Shown: positions 26,471 to 36,375, counted from the first letter of the stretch. The stretch: DNA of 64,000 bases from Ardenticatenaceae bacterium (GCA_020634245.1 JACKCC010000008.1:434001-498000), one strand, 5' to 3'. The notes: generated by a model from the letters alone, not told the origin. A program made the numbers and translations.

Positions 26471-28467
26471 ATGTGAACGATATTTTTATCGGGCCGCTGC
26501 TGCGGCGGGCACAGGAAGACCTGGTCGTGGTCTGTCTAGCTACGTTCAAGCCTTTTAATCTCCGTTTCTCGGTGAAAGAGGCGGGCCAGAAAGATTGGCT
26601 GGGTCATGATGACCTGCCTGTCGCCATTGCGGTTTCGGCGGATTTGTTTTTCTATTTCGGCCGTGTTACGCCCGGTAATAAAAAGTTCCCAACGCACAAA
26701 TTGCTGGCATACAGCATTGGCGTGCTGGATGTGAACGAGGTGGCGGATTATTCTGACTTTGAGAAGATTGTCAAAGAGGATGGTCTGGCTTACGGGGAAA
26801 ATCCGCTGCCGACGTTTTTCTTGCAGGCGTCAACAAAGAAATTGAACGTACTCTATGGCTCGTGCCGCAAAATTCACGATGACAAGGGCGGTAAGATGGA
26901 TGCCTTGAGTCATGGCGACACGCTTGTCGCCGGTTCTATCAATGATTTGGATAGGCGACCGGCGATTTTGTGTTTAGGTGGCGACCAGATTTATGCGGAC
27001 GACGTTCATCAGATCAGTATGGCGGAGATTTTGGCGCTGGCTAAGAAAATAGAGGGAACGGCTCCAGAGAAACTGCCTATTGCTGCGGTTTTGCCGGGAA
27101 TTAACGGCCGTAAAGATTTCGTGACCAAGTACGCCAAATTTACATCCGGTGAGAGCGAGAACCATCTGGTTACATTTGCCGAATATTTGGCGATGTATGG
27201 GTTGATGTGGAACGGCCGTAACTGGACAAACCCGGCAAAACTCGACCATTTCACCAACACATTGAGCAAAGTGCGGCGGCTGCTGGCCAACACCCCAACC
27301 TACATGATCTTCGACGATCACGACGTGACCGACGACTGGAATTTGAGTCTGAAATGGATGCGTGATGTGTACAGTTTCAAGTTGGGCAAACGAATTGTAG
27401 CCAACGGATTAATGGCTTTCTGGTTGTGCCAGGGCTATGGGAATGACACCGATCTATACCACGATCCACCAGACTATGAACTAATTGACTTGATTCAGGA
27501 CCGTCATAAAAATTACGCATTGGCGGAAGAAACTTTTTGGGCTATCAAGACTTGGGAATTTTTTACCCCAACATATCCCTTTATCTACTTCTTGAATACA
27601 CGCACCCAACGAGGCTACAGAGATGGGTCAGGCGGAAACGATCCGGGCGCTCCCGCATACTTAAAAAGCCTCCCATCCTGGGCTGTCACCTTCAAAAAAC
27701 TGCAACAACTGCTGAAAAGACAGAACCAAAACTTGCCCCTTGTTCTCGTGGCCGCCGCGCCGGTATTTGGGTTTAAGTTCATTGAAGATTTGCAGAATGC
27801 GGTATCGGCCGTTGCCGGGCCATATTTTCTCGACCTTGAAAGCTGGTCGGCCAACCGGCGGCATTTAATGCTGTTCTTGCAATTGATGGGCGATCAGAAC
27901 GTGGTGCTGCTTTCCGGTGATGTACATTACGCATTTACTTCAACAGTGAAATTTACCGTTTTTGATGACAAAACTCTGCGAGATGCTATTAAACTGATGC
28001 CCGCTGGCGTCTCCCTACCCAAAACCCCAACCGGCGTCACACCAACTTATGACGCATTGTGGACAGCCCATTTTCTTCAGCTCACCAGCAGTGCGTTGAA
28101 AAATTTCGCCAGTGCCACATTTACCCAAATACCGGCCAATCTCACGACGATGGAACCGGCTTTGATCCTCACAGAAGATGATGATTCAGAGTTGGGCACG
28201 TTTGAAAATGACGAATTTACGATTTATGAGTCTAATCCGTTTAACCCGGAACGGGTAATAAAGGTGAAGAAAACCAAACAAGAGGTTAAACCAGCGCGCC
28301 TATTCCGGCAGCATATCAATGACGCTTTTAATTCGCCATATATAGGTGACCATAATCTAGGTGTGGCTTCTTTTCAGGACAAGACGGTAACGAATTATTT
28401 TTTCACGGCACACGGCAAGGAAACAGAACGTACTTGGGATTTTGCCAACAACAAGTTATGGAATTAG
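26467..28467 (+). CDS. PhoD-like metallophosphatase
   Basis: 666 residues. Metal-binding motifs of the PhoD/metallophosphatase superfamily are in order: YGSCRKIHD (about 131), CLGGDQIYADD (about 172), IFDDHDVTDDW (about 282) and LLSGDVHYAF (about 483). There is no signal peptide, so unlike secreted PhoD it probably acts in the cytoplasm or as a partner of the preceding large protein. It likely hydrolyses phosphodiesters or a nucleotide-linked substrate; the real substrate is unknown. The ATG at 26467 overlaps the upstream stop by 4 bases. Confidence 0.82.
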   Translation: MNVNDIFIGPLLRRAQEDLVVVCLATFKPFNLRFSVKEAGQKDWLGHDDLPVAIAVSADLFFYFGRVTPGNKKFPTHKLLAYSIGVLDVNEVADYSDFEKIVKEDGLAYGENPLPTFFLQASTKKLNVLYGSCRKIHDDKGGKMDALSHGDTLVAGSINDLDRRPAILCLGGDQIYADDVHQISMAEILALAKKIEGTAPEKLPIAAVLPGINGRKDFVTKYAKFTSGESENHLVTFAEYLAMYGLMWNGRNWTNPAKLDHFTNTLSKVRRLLANTPTYMIFDDHDVTDDWNLSLKWMRDVYSFKLGKRIVANGLMAFWLCQGYGNDTDLYHDPPDYELIDLIQDRHKNYALAEETFWAIKTWEFFTPTYPFIYFLNTRTQRGYRDGSGGNDPGAPAYLKSLPSWAVTFKKLQQLLKRQNQNLPLVLVAAAPVFGFKFIEDLQNAVSAVAGPYFLDLESWSANRRHLMLFLQLMGDQNVVLLSGDVHYAFTSTVKFTVFDDKTLRDAIKLMPAGVSLPKTPTGVTPTYDALWTAHFLQLTSSALKNFASATFTQIPANLTTMEPALILTEDDDSELGTFENDEFTIYESNPFNPERVIKVKKTKQEVKPARLFRQHINDAFNSPYIGDHNLGVASFQDKTVTNYFFTAHGKETERTWDFANNKLWN

Positions 28468-28501
28468 GTGCGAGATGAGGGCAGACCCTGACGACACGAC
28501 A

Positions 28502-28588
28502 AAACCAGGCGCAGGAAAGGTATTATAACTCTCTTGCACCTGGTTGAAATAACATCACCCTCCCGGAGGTTGCGAACCTCCGGGAGGG
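28502..28588. terminator. Double hairpin between convergent genes
   Basis: Hairpin 1 has an 11-bp stem with one mismatch (28502-28512 with 28534-28544). Hairpin 2 has a perfect 15-bp stem ACCCTCCCGGAGGTT / AACCTCCGGGAGGGT (28556-28570 with 28574-28588) and loop GCG. They separate the phosphatase from the convergent TPR gene and probably act as a bidirectional terminator. Confidence 0.65.
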
Positions 28589-28600
28589 TAAATACACACT

Positions 28601-30553
28601 CTAAAAATCGAATAGGTACCACTTGCCGTCGCGCAGGATGAAATTCATGGTCTCCGTCTGGTCGCCATCGGGGCCGAAAAGGAAAGGTAGTTCGGCGTGG
28701 TCGCCATCAATGAAGAGGGAGTCATTGACACGGCCGTTCGCAAAATACGCGCCAAAATCACCCGCCATCTCATGCCCGGCCGTAATTTCGCAAATCATCG
28801 CTGTATCCCCATCATTTTCCCCTTGCGGATCGCACAAACCGGTTAGATTGGTGTAATCGCCCGTCGCCGCCGCATGGAAAACGGCCAGCAGCACCGAGGT
28901 TGGATTCTCGTAATCGACGATGAACGGCGCGCCTAACTGCACCCAGAAAGTCAGCGTGTCATTCAAATCCGACGGTTCACTGCTGTAGGCGACGGCGAAT
29001 TGTAAATCGTCCAGCACCGTATCCAATTGATTGGCCACCACATTGAGTTGAGCGCGGTTGTAATAGGCACGGCCGTACGCTGCATCCAACGCAATCGCCG
29101 TTTCCAAATCCGCTCTGGCCGCCGCCACGTCCCCGTTCAGGGCCAGACCGGTTGCCCGGTTAACCAGATAATGAGGATTATCTGGCTGCAACAAAACTGC
29201 TTCATTCATGTCGGCCAGCGCCTGATTGAGGTTACCGGCCTGAGCATAAGCTAAACCGCGATAGTTGTAAGCATCGGCATAATCTGATTGGAGCATAATG
29301 GCCTGGTTGTAGTCGGCCACAGCATCTTCCAGCCGCCCGGCGATGGCCAGAATCCGGCCCCGTTCAAAATATGCTTCGGCCAGATCGGGCTGAAGGACGA
29401 TGGCCTGATTCACATCGGCAAAGGCTTGATCCAGATTGCCTGCTATCCGGTAGGGGATGCTGCGCTTGACGTAGGCAACGGCCGTGTCCGGGTTGGTGGC
29501 AATAATCTCATCATAAAAAGCGACCGCCCCGGCTAAATCCCCGGCCGCCACCAGCGCAATCCCTTCATCGAGTGAACCAGCAGCGCTCAGGCGGGCAATT
29601 TCGGCCTCAACCGCGTCCCGGTTATCCGCATTGGGAACCAATTCCAGATACTTCTCAAAACTGGCAATAGCCTCCTCCGGCTGGCCCATGCGCGTGTAAA
29701 CGACAGCCATGTCGATGTAGGTCATCACCAGGCTGGGATCGTAATTTAGCGCTTCTTCGTAGGCTGGAATGGCATCCTCATATTGTTCCAGGTTGGCATA
29801 AGCCAATCCCAGATTGTAATACGCTTTGGCGTTGTCCGGGGTGATGCGCAGCGCTTCGTTCAGCGCCGTGATGCCCTCTTCAAATCGATCCATATTGACG
29901 TAGGTGCGGCCCAAATTGTTGTGTGCCCAATTATGGTCCGGCTCAAGTGCAATCGCCTCTAAAAATGCAGCTACGGCCTCGTCAAATTGCCCAGCCTGAC
30001 CATAAAGAATGCCCATGCTGTTGTAAACATCGGCATCGTCAGGGTTTTCGGCGAGGGCTTGTTCACAAATTTCCAGGGCGTTTTCAGCCCCTTGCAATGC
30101 CAGTGCGCCGCAAAGATTGGACAACGCCAGGGGGTGGTCCGCTTCAAGTGCCAATGCTTTGTCCAGTTCAACGATGGCTTCGTCGTATTTTTCTTGCGTA
30201 AGATAGATGCCACCTAAAGCAGCCAGAGCGTCGGTGTTGTCTGGTTCTTGTTCAAGGGCAGCTTGTAGTTCAATGATGGCCTCGTCGAAATTCTCGTTTT
30301 CAGCCAATGCTATCCCGGTTTCGAGGTGCTCTTTGGCGGTCATGGTTGGTTCGGGGCGAGGGGTGGCTGTTGGTGCCGGTGGTTCATCTTCTTGCACTGG
30401 TGTGTTTATTACGGCCGTTTCCGGTTCTGTCTCAGCGACAGGTTCGGAGCCGCCACACGCCGCCAAAAGCAGCAATGTTATAAGGAGCAGGAGTAGACAC
30501 GGCCGTACCCGAGCCTTTGCCCAACGACTGCCAACAAATCGTAACTGTTTCAT
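28601..30553 (-). CDS. TPR-repeat lipoprotein
   Basis: 650 residues. Signal peptide with lipobox LLLAAC (residues about 28-33), so it is lipid-anchored outside the membrane. A Pro/Thr-rich linker is followed by two blocks of tetratricopeptide repeats (about residues 75-310 and 320-520), each unit with the A-x-Y-N-x-G and A-x-x-x-Y-x-x-A pattern. The C-terminal 120 residues form an extra domain ending NFILRDGKWYLFDF, like NTF2/SnoaL-type folds. It is probably a scaffold for protein complexes at the cell surface. RBS GGAGGTCAAAA. Confidence 0.85.
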   Translation of the reverse strand: MKQLRFVGSRWAKARVRPCLLLLLITLLLLAACGGSEPVAETEPETAVINTPVQEDEPPAPTATPRPEPTMTAKEHLETGIALAENENFDEAIIELQAALEQEPDNTDALAALGGIYLTQEKYDEAIVELDKALALEADHPLALSNLCGALALQGAENALEICEQALAENPDDADVYNSMGILYGQAGQFDEAVAAFLEAIALEPDHNWAHNNLGRTYVNMDRFEEGITALNEALRITPDNAKAYYNLGLAYANLEQYEDAIPAYEEALNYDPSLVMTYIDMAVVYTRMGQPEEAIASFEKYLELVPNADNRDAVEAEIARLSAAGSLDEGIALVAAGDLAGAVAFYDEIIATNPDTAVAYVKRSIPYRIAGNLDQAFADVNQAIVLQPDLAEAYFERGRILAIAGRLEDAVADYNQAIMLQSDYADAYNYRGLAYAQAGNLNQALADMNEAVLLQPDNPHYLVNRATGLALNGDVAAARADLETAIALDAAYGRAYYNRAQLNVVANQLDTVLDDLQFAVAYSSEPSDLNDTLTFWVQLGAPFIVDYENPTSVLLAVFHAAATGDYTNLTGLCDPQGENDGDTAMICEITAGHEMAGDFGAYFANGRVNDSLFIDGDHAELPFLFGPDGDQTETMNFILRDGKWYLFDF

Positions 30554-30750
30554 TTTTGACCTCCATGTTTGAAAATGACACCCCGGGGTTGGTTCCCTCC
30601 GGTGATTGATATGGAAGCATTGTAGCAGAAATCGGTCTCCAACTTTCTTAAGGCAAGCGAGAATTCACGCTGGCATCGTAAAGAAAACATGAAAAAAGCG
30701 GGAAAGATCATATCTTGCCCGCTTCTGTGTGAATGGGGTACGGCCGTTAT

Positions 30751-31080
30751 TCAATCCGGCAAATCATTCAACACCGCCTGCATCCCGTTTTTGTACGCCT
30801 TAAACGCTTCCCGTCCGGCCTCTGTCAGGCTAACCGTCGTGTTCGGCTTCTTGCCCTTATAGCCTTTTTCCAGCGCCACGTACCCCGCTTCCTCCAGTTT
30901 GGAAAGATGCGTAGATAAATTACCCCACGTTAGCCCGGTCAACTGCATCAAAAAAACAAAATCAGCGCTTTCCACCACGTAAAGATAGGTCATCACCATT
31001 AACCGGGCCGGCGAATGAATCGTGCGATCCAGATCGGCCAGGGGGTGTAGTTCATCGGTGTTCGCTTCAATACCGGCCAT
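30751..31080 (-). CDS. Winged-helix transcriptional regulator (ArsR/MarR-like)
   Basis: 109 residues from the ATG at 31080 (GGAGG just inside the upstream gene end). DRTIHSPARLMVMTYLYVVE, FVFLMQLTGLTWGNLSTHLSKLEEAGYVALEKGYKGKKPNTTVSLT show a helix-turn-helix and wing of the type found in small regulators paired with a membrane protein. It is 1 base downstream of the membrane-protein gene. The likely targets are its own operon. Confidence 0.82.
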   Translation of the reverse strand: MAGIEANTDELHPLADLDRTIHSPARLMVMTYLYVVESADFVFLMQLTGLTWGNLSTHLSKLEEAGYVALEKGYKGKKPNTTVSLTEAGREAFKAYKNGMQAVLNDLPD

Positions 31081-31081
31081 T

Positions 31082-31735
31082 TTACGCCTCCAGAACCGGT
31101 TCGGGATAATCGCGTAAAAAGCTGGCGAACAGCACCGCGCCAATCACAATCATCGTCATCCCGGCAACAAACATCGGCCAGTGGAAAACAGCGCCGGTTT
31201 CATGCTCTAAAATCGTCGAGGCCAGATTGCCCAACCCCAGCAGCCAGCCGTACAGATGCAATCGGGCGATGTCGAGCACATAAGCCAGGACGCTGAAAAA
31301 GCCAATGATGAGCACGGTAAAAAACATATCCACGTCATAATTGCTCACCCATGACGGCGCGTTAGGCCAAACCGGTTCGGTGATGATGCCGGTGGTCAGC
31401 GATATGCCGACTGCGGTGCTTAGTAAAACCAGAAACGACGTGGCGGCCAGTATTTTACGCATCTGGCGGTTTTGCCGCATGCCGAATTTGACGCGGCCGA
31501 GGCGTGGGGCAACAAATATCTTTCTGACAACCAGGTAAACGGTGATCAAAACGGCCAAAACGCCGATGAACAGCAGAAAGTTGCTCAATGGCCCCAATCG
31601 CAGCCGCAGCAGGGCATAAAAGCTCAAATAGGTGAATTCACCACCCAGTAAAATATCCCACCAGCCGTCCCGAAATTGGGCCAACTTGAAGATGCTGGTT
31701 TCGGCTTCTCTTAAACTCATTTGCTTTGACATCAT
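31082..31735 (-). CDS. Membrane protein, operon partner of the regulator
   Basis: About 217 residues (ATG at 31735, or the adjacent ATG at 31732, after GGGAG). Five to six hydrophobic helices after a short cytoplasmic N-terminus (QFRDGWWDILLGGEFTYL). No known family motif, but its pairing with a winged-helix regulator is common in Chloroflexota and Firmicutes. It may sense or export a membrane-active compound. Confidence 0.7.
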   Translation of the reverse strand: MMSKQMSLREAETSIFKLAQFRDGWWDILLGGEFTYLSFYALLRLRLGPLSNFLLFIGVLAVLITVYLVVRKIFVAPRLGRVKFGMRQNRQMRKILAATSFLVLLSTAVGISLTTGIITEPVWPNAPSWVSNYDVDMFFTVLIIGFFSVLAYVLDIARLHLYGWLLGLGNLASTILEHETGAVFHWPMFVAGMTMIVIGAVLFASFLRDYPEPVLEA

Positions 31736-31890
31736 ATGCTCCCTACAATAATGAATTACTCTATACAATGTACTTTGAAAAACAAAGTACATTGAAATAT
31801 TACAACAAAAGAGCGTCCGTTGTCAAGCAGATTATCGCAAGTCGTTAGGAGACCTACGAAGATTGGGCATCCTCGTAGGTCTGGAAGGGA

Positions 31891-32358
31891 TTACTCAGTA
31901 ATGGGGATGAAAAGGTCTAGTTGCAGTGCTTCCAGCGGTGTGCCGTCGGGACTGAGGTGCTGCTCGAGCCATTGGTGACGGCCGTTGTCATACCCACTTT
32001 CTGCCAACCACTCCACCAACCGCTTCCACGTTGCCGTGATATTTTCCACGCCCACACAGCCGGTCACAGCATACAAACCGCCGGCAAAATCTTGCACACG
32101 AATCTCGCCCTCTGGCTCCACATCCGGGCCAATTTCTAGCCAAAATTCATAGCCATAATTCGGGCTGCCCGATGAGGGATCGGGATTGTTAAAGCCAAAA
32201 ATGCGGTGCTTTTCAGGCTCGTCGAGAAAACCTTGCGGCCCGGCCCAGTTCACCAGATTCTGCCAGGCCACCAATTCCGGGCTGGGGCCAAAGCCATAAG
32301 CCGATGCCACGCGCATCGGTTGCAGATTGACAATTCGTACATTTATTTCGTTCATTTT
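31891..32358 (-). CDS. GyrI-like/effector-binding domain protein
   Basis: 155 residues from the ATG at 32358 (GGAG, 6-base gap). IVNLQPMRVASAYGFGPSPE, then YGYEFWLEIGPDVEPEGEIRVQDFAGGLYAVTGCVG and W..L..WL..SGY fit the SOUL/GyrI-like effector-binding fold of AraC/MerR ligand domains. With no DNA-binding part, such proteins are thought to bind small molecules. It is divergent from a WYL regulator, with a palindromic operator between. Confidence 0.82.
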   Translation of the reverse strand, partial: KMNEINVRIVNLQPMRVASAYGFGPSPELVAWQNLVNWAGPQGFLDEPEKHRIFGFNNPDPSSGSPNYGYEFWLEIGPDVEPEGEIRVQDFAGGLYAVTGCVGVENITATWKRLVEWLAESGYDNGRHQWLEQHLSPDGTPLEALQLDLFIPITE

Positions 32359-32424
32359 GTGCTCCATTTGATTCAAGGTGGTGCACCACAAGTTTATTTT
32401 GTCGACATTTTCATTATACTACGC

Positions 32425-32449
32425 TACCCTGACAACTTGTGTCAGGGTA
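32425..32449. promoter_or_regulatory. Palindromic operator between divergent genes
   Basis: Perfect arms TACCCTGACA and TGTCAGGGTA with a 5-base spacer, 64 bases before the WYL regulator start. A second palindrome, GTGGTGCACCAC, lies at 32378-32389 close to the divergent gene. It is a natural site for autoregulation by the WYL protein. Confidence 0.62.
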
Positions 32450-32512
32450 TGATTGTATGCTGGGAGAAAAATAGCGGGGATTAAAGGATTTTGGGATTGA
32501 TGGAGAATTATC

Positions 32513-33472
32513 ATGCGGGCGGATCGACTTTTGTCATTGTTGATGTTATTGCAGACACGGGGACGGATGACGGCCGTTTCCCTTTCACAAGAACTCGAAG
32601 TATCAGAACGTACCATTTACCGCGACATCAACGCCTTGAGTGCGGCGGGCGTACCCATTTACGGCGAACCGGGGCGAGAGGGCGGCTACAGCCTGCTGGA
32701 CAGCTACCGCACCAGCCTCACCGGCCTCAATGAAGGCGAGGTGCGGGCGCTGTTCATGATGCAGATTCCTGATGCGCTGGCCCAGTTGGGTGTGGGGCAG
32801 GAATTGAAAGCGGCTATGCTCAAGCTCACAGCGGCCCTACCCGCCGCCCGCCGCGCCGATGAGGAAAAGGTGCGGCAGCGGTTTTATCTGGATTCGACGC
32901 CGTGGAATGTGGGGGAAACGGCCGTGCCCCATCTCCAAACCGTTCATCAAGCCGTCTGGCAGTCACAAAAGCTGCAAATCAGCTTCCGCCTGCCCTACCA
33001 CAACATCGAATTGCAGCATTTGGTCGAACCGTACGGGCTGGTTGCCAAAGCCAGCACCTGGTATCTGGTTTACCGGCGCGACGGCTTCCGCGTTCAGCGC
33101 GTCGCCGACTTGTTGGCGGCCCAACCGGTCGATGAAACCTTTGAACGGCAAGCCGATTTTGATCTGGCGGCGTTTTGGCAAGATTGGTGCGCCCGGCAGG
33201 AAGCCAACCGCTGTTTGTATCCGGTTACGGTGCGGATTGCCCCTCATTTTATTGCCGAATTGCCATATCATTTCGGCAAGGAAGTCAATCAACAAATCAC
33301 CCCTGGTTCTTTTACAGATTGGATAACGATAACGTTGAACTTCGCTTCATTGGCAGCGGCGCGATCCCGGCTGCTGGGTTTTGGCGGAGCCATTGAGGTG
33401 CTGGAACCCCGTGCCCTGCGGACCAGCATCCAGGATTACGCTGCGCAAATCATGGCGCTTTATTCAGCGTAA
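32513..33472 (+). CDS. HTH/WYL-domain transcriptional regulator (YafY family)
   Basis: 319 residues. N-terminal DeoR-type helix-turn-helix (MRADRLLSLLMLLQTRGRMT, AVSLSQELEVSERTIYRDIN, then wing YGEPGREGGYSLLD). WYL domain about residues 135-220 with LVEPYGLVAKASTWYLV, and a C-terminal capping domain. WYL domains bind ligands, often nucleotides, and such regulators control the adjacent divergent gene; here this is the effector-binding protein. It is followed by 3 bases and a convergent gene end. Confidence 0.9.
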   Translation: MRADRLLSLLMLLQTRGRMTAVSLSQELEVSERTIYRDINALSAAGVPIYGEPGREGGYSLLDSYRTSLTGLNEGEVRALFMMQIPDALAQLGVGQELKAAMLKLTAALPAARRADEEKVRQRFYLDSTPWNVGETAVPHLQTVHQAVWQSQKLQISFRLPYHNIELQHLVEPYGLVAKASTWYLVYRRDGFRVQRVADLLAAQPVDETFERQADFDLAAFWQDWCARQEANRCLYPVTVRIAPHFIAELPYHFGKEVNQQITPGSFTDWITITLNFASLAAARSRLLGFGGAIEVLEPRALRTSIQDYAAQIMALYSA

Positions 33473-33475
33473 AAA

Positions 33476-36190
33476 TCAGCCCATTTTGGCTAACATATTT
33501 TGGATTTTGTCGATTTCGGAGCGGATGTTGAGCCGTTGGAACAGATTGAGGGCTTGATGAAGAGTGGACACGGCCGTTTCCCGGTCCCCCTTCTCTGCTA
33601 ACACCTCACCCAGCAGCCGCAGGGCATACGCCTCCATAAAACTGTCCGAATTGCTGGCTGCCACTTCCTGCGACTGCCGCAAAAAGCCTTCAGCAGCGGC
33701 AAAATCTCCCTGCGCCCGGCGAATCAATCCCAATGTGTACAAGGCATATGGATAGGGGTGCGTTTCCTCAAACGACAACGTTTTGCGGGCGTAAAATTCC
33801 GCCTGCGCCAGATTACCGATTTCGTAATACGATTCGGCAATGTTAGAAGCGATAACCCCGGCGTAGTAGGGGATTTTGGCCTGCTCAAAGAAGGGCAGCG
33901 ACTGTTGGCCAATGGCAATAACCTGCTCAAATTCGCCGGCTTGAAAATGAATCCCCACCAACGAACTGCGCGCTTTCTCCCAATTTAGCCGGTCGCCAAT
34001 GGCGTCGTAATAATCCAGGGCGGCCTGCAAATGCTGCTGTGCCTCATCCAACCGGGATTGATGGATGAGCAGGTTGGTTATTTCGCGATTGGTTTGGGCC
34101 ACGCCCGCCTCATGGCCGATGCTGCGCGCCAGCAGCAGCGCCCGCTGGTAGGCCAGATACGCTTCGTCGTAATTGCCCTGCTGCTCGTGGATTTGGCCCT
34201 GCAAGTTTTCGGTGGTGTATTGGGCCAGACGGGCTTCCTGGACGGCATCCTGCATCTGCCACTGCTGAATGTGGATGACGGCCCGCCGCTGCCGATAACG
34301 CACCAACTGCTGCTGCAATCGGGTAATGACCGCCAGACCATCATCCAATTTTTTCAGCGCGTTTTGTGGATAGCCCAGTGAATTGAGGAACGTGCCTTGC
34401 AGCAGGTGGGCTTGCACGGCCGTTTCGCTGTCCTCGCGCCATTTTACGGCCGTTAACTCGGCCAAGCCCTGCTCCGTTTGTCCCACCAGTTGGTACAGTT
34501 CGCCCCTGATTAAGGCCAGCGCTTGCGCTTCCGCCTCCGGCAGGTGGCGCGATGAGAGCTGCTCAAAGAAGGCCAATGCCGCCGCCCCCTGACCGCGCTT
34601 AATTTCCTGCTCGCGGTAGGGATACCAGACCTGAACGGCTGCGGCTGTTTCGCCACCGTGGAAGAAATGATGCGCCGCCGCCGTATATTCGCCGCGCTCG
34701 GCGCGGATACCAGCCGCCGCCAGATGAGCTTGCTCCCGCGCTTCGGCCGGCAGGCGCTGATGATCTTCATAAACCAGATCGCGAACAATTGGCAAAAGGG
34801 AAATTGCCCCCGGCCCATCCCGCTGCAAAATGTGGCGGGTGGCCAAACTGTCTAGCACGGCCGTTGCCTGGGGGAAGGCGTCGGTCGGGGCCGGGCTGCG
34901 AAAAACGGCGATTTGCTGCAAAAAGTGGCGTTCATCCGGTGCCAGCGACTGCCAGAAGCGGGCAAACAATGTCTGGAACACGGCCGTTTTGGGCAAACCA
35001 ATCAATATCTCATCAAGGGAACGGCCGTTCCGTGCCAAAGCCACACACAGCCAGATCATCCGGGCATTGCCGCCGGTGATGGTTTGCAAACGTTGAACAT
35101 CGCTTGCGGTGTGGGCGACATTATTTTGCACCAGAAACGTCTGTACTTGCTCCGGGGTCAATCCCGCCGGAGTGAAATGGGCATCCGTCAAAATATTGAC
35201 CTGCTGGCCGATTAGAATGACCGGAGCCAGGCCGCGCAAACTTTCCAAAAAGGCCAGAAGCTGCTGCTGATCCGGCGTCACTTTCTCCGGATCCGTTATC
35301 AGGCGGTCAACTTCGTCAATACACAAAAGCGGCTTGGGATCGAGGGCGTGCAGCGCACCGCGAACCTGCTCCAGTGCCAGATGTCGATTATCGGCCTGGC
35401 CATGATCGGCCACAAGCTGCAGCCACAATCCCGATTCTCCCTGCTGGTGCAAAAAATAACCCAGGGAAAAGAGCAAACTGCTCAACTGGTCGTTGAGGGT
35501 AGGCCAAAACGTGAACCAGAACACGGGTGACTGTGACCATGCCGTGGCCACAGCCGCCGCCAGCGCCGTTTTGCCAGCGCCCCCCATCCCGGTAATGGCG
35601 ACGGTGCGCTGTTTTTGTAATTCCTGCCAACATTGGTTGATGAGGGGTTCCCGGCCAATGAGTTGGCCTTCAAATTGGGGCGGCCGTTCCAGGCGGAAGG
35701 TGGGCTGGAGCAGATTGATGAGCGCTTCGCCCAATGCGCCGCGCGCGGCCTTGATGTGGTTGAAGTACGGCCCACGCCCTACGCCCAAATAATCACGAAT
35801 GGCCTGCTCGCTGTCGGCTGGCGGATTGGCGCGCGGCCGGAAATAGCGGCGTAAATAGCGCAAATCCAGCAGCAGGAAATGATAACGACTGCCGCTATTG
35901 CCTTCTTCCTGGCGGGCTTCTTGTACGGCCGTTTCCAATTCCTGGCGTGATATTGGCAAAGGGCCGCCCCACAAACTATCGGCCGCCTGATGGATAACTT
36001 GCTGCAAGGCCCGACCGCGTCCTTCTGCCGTATGTCCCGCTTCGCCGCCAGTTAAGGCAGTACCTAAAAAGTAAGGGGCGGCCAGCGGTGATTCCCGGCC
36101 CAGCCAGCGTGGATCGTGGAAATTATTTAGGGCTAACCGGAGTTGGTCAAAATATAGACCTGCTGAATCAGATTGTTTTGCTGCACCCAT
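33476..36190 (-). CDS. STAND-type NTPase regulator with TPR domain
   Basis: 904 residues. An N-terminal region (about 1-165) contains a possible helix-turn-helix (EQAIRDYLGVGRGPYFNHIK). The NTPase domain has Walker A GMGGAGKTA (about 199) and Walker B LLCIDEVDRL (about 290), as in AP-ATPase/NB-ARC and MalT-like proteins. Residues about 540-900 are tetratricopeptide repeats. Such proteins switch on when ligand binding exposes the TPR sensor. It is a candidate regulator of the neighbouring genes carrying the CAGGACAAA repeats. Confidence 0.8.
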   Translation of the reverse strand: MGAAKQSDSAGLYFDQLRLALNNFHDPRWLGRESPLAAPYFLGTALTGGEAGHTAEGRGRALQQVIHQAADSLWGGPLPISRQELETAVQEARQEEGNSGSRYHFLLLDLRYLRRYFRPRANPPADSEQAIRDYLGVGRGPYFNHIKAARGALGEALINLLQPTFRLERPPQFEGQLIGREPLINQCWQELQKQRTVAITGMGGAGKTALAAAVATAWSQSPVFWFTFWPTLNDQLSSLLFSLGYFLHQQGESGLWLQLVADHGQADNRHLALEQVRGALHALDPKPLLCIDEVDRLITDPEKVTPDQQQLLAFLESLRGLAPVILIGQQVNILTDAHFTPAGLTPEQVQTFLVQNNVAHTASDVQRLQTITGGNARMIWLCVALARNGRSLDEILIGLPKTAVFQTLFARFWQSLAPDERHFLQQIAVFRSPAPTDAFPQATAVLDSLATRHILQRDGPGAISLLPIVRDLVYEDHQRLPAEAREQAHLAAAGIRAERGEYTAAAHHFFHGGETAAAVQVWYPYREQEIKRGQGAAALAFFEQLSSRHLPEAEAQALALIRGELYQLVGQTEQGLAELTAVKWREDSETAVQAHLLQGTFLNSLGYPQNALKKLDDGLAVITRLQQQLVRYRQRRAVIHIQQWQMQDAVQEARLAQYTTENLQGQIHEQQGNYDEAYLAYQRALLLARSIGHEAGVAQTNREITNLLIHQSRLDEAQQHLQAALDYYDAIGDRLNWEKARSSLVGIHFQAGEFEQVIAIGQQSLPFFEQAKIPYYAGVIASNIAESYYEIGNLAQAEFYARKTLSFEETHPYPYALYTLGLIRRAQGDFAAAEGFLRQSQEVAASNSDSFMEAYALRLLGEVLAEKGDRETAVSTLHQALNLFQRLNIRSEIDKIQNMLAKMG

Positions 36191-36264
36191 CTTTCAACCA
36201 GTGGCTCATTCCGATATTTTGCAACCTTACGCATCGTTTGCCTGATAACTAACTTACAGCCAAA

Positions 36265-36291
36265 CAGGACAAAATCGCTTAAAATCAGGAC
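36265..36291 (+). promoter_or_regulatory. CAGGAC direct repeat pair, period 21, copy 1
   Basis: CAGGACAAA at 36265 and 36286, exactly 21 bases apart (two helical turns), upstream of the secreted-protein gene at 36376 and of the divergent STAND gene. A TATGAT box follows at 36312-36317. The same pair with the same period is at 37254/37275. Confidence 0.58.
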
Positions 36292-36375
36292 AAAAATCCC
36301 CCTCATCCCATTATGATTGACTTATTTCGTAGATGATACCATGTATTTTGATGAATGAATAAGGAGCGTGTGTGC

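Noticed and set aside
28601..30553. Regular repeats as non-coding tandem repeats
   Set aside because: They are in-frame TPR units of one lipoprotein.
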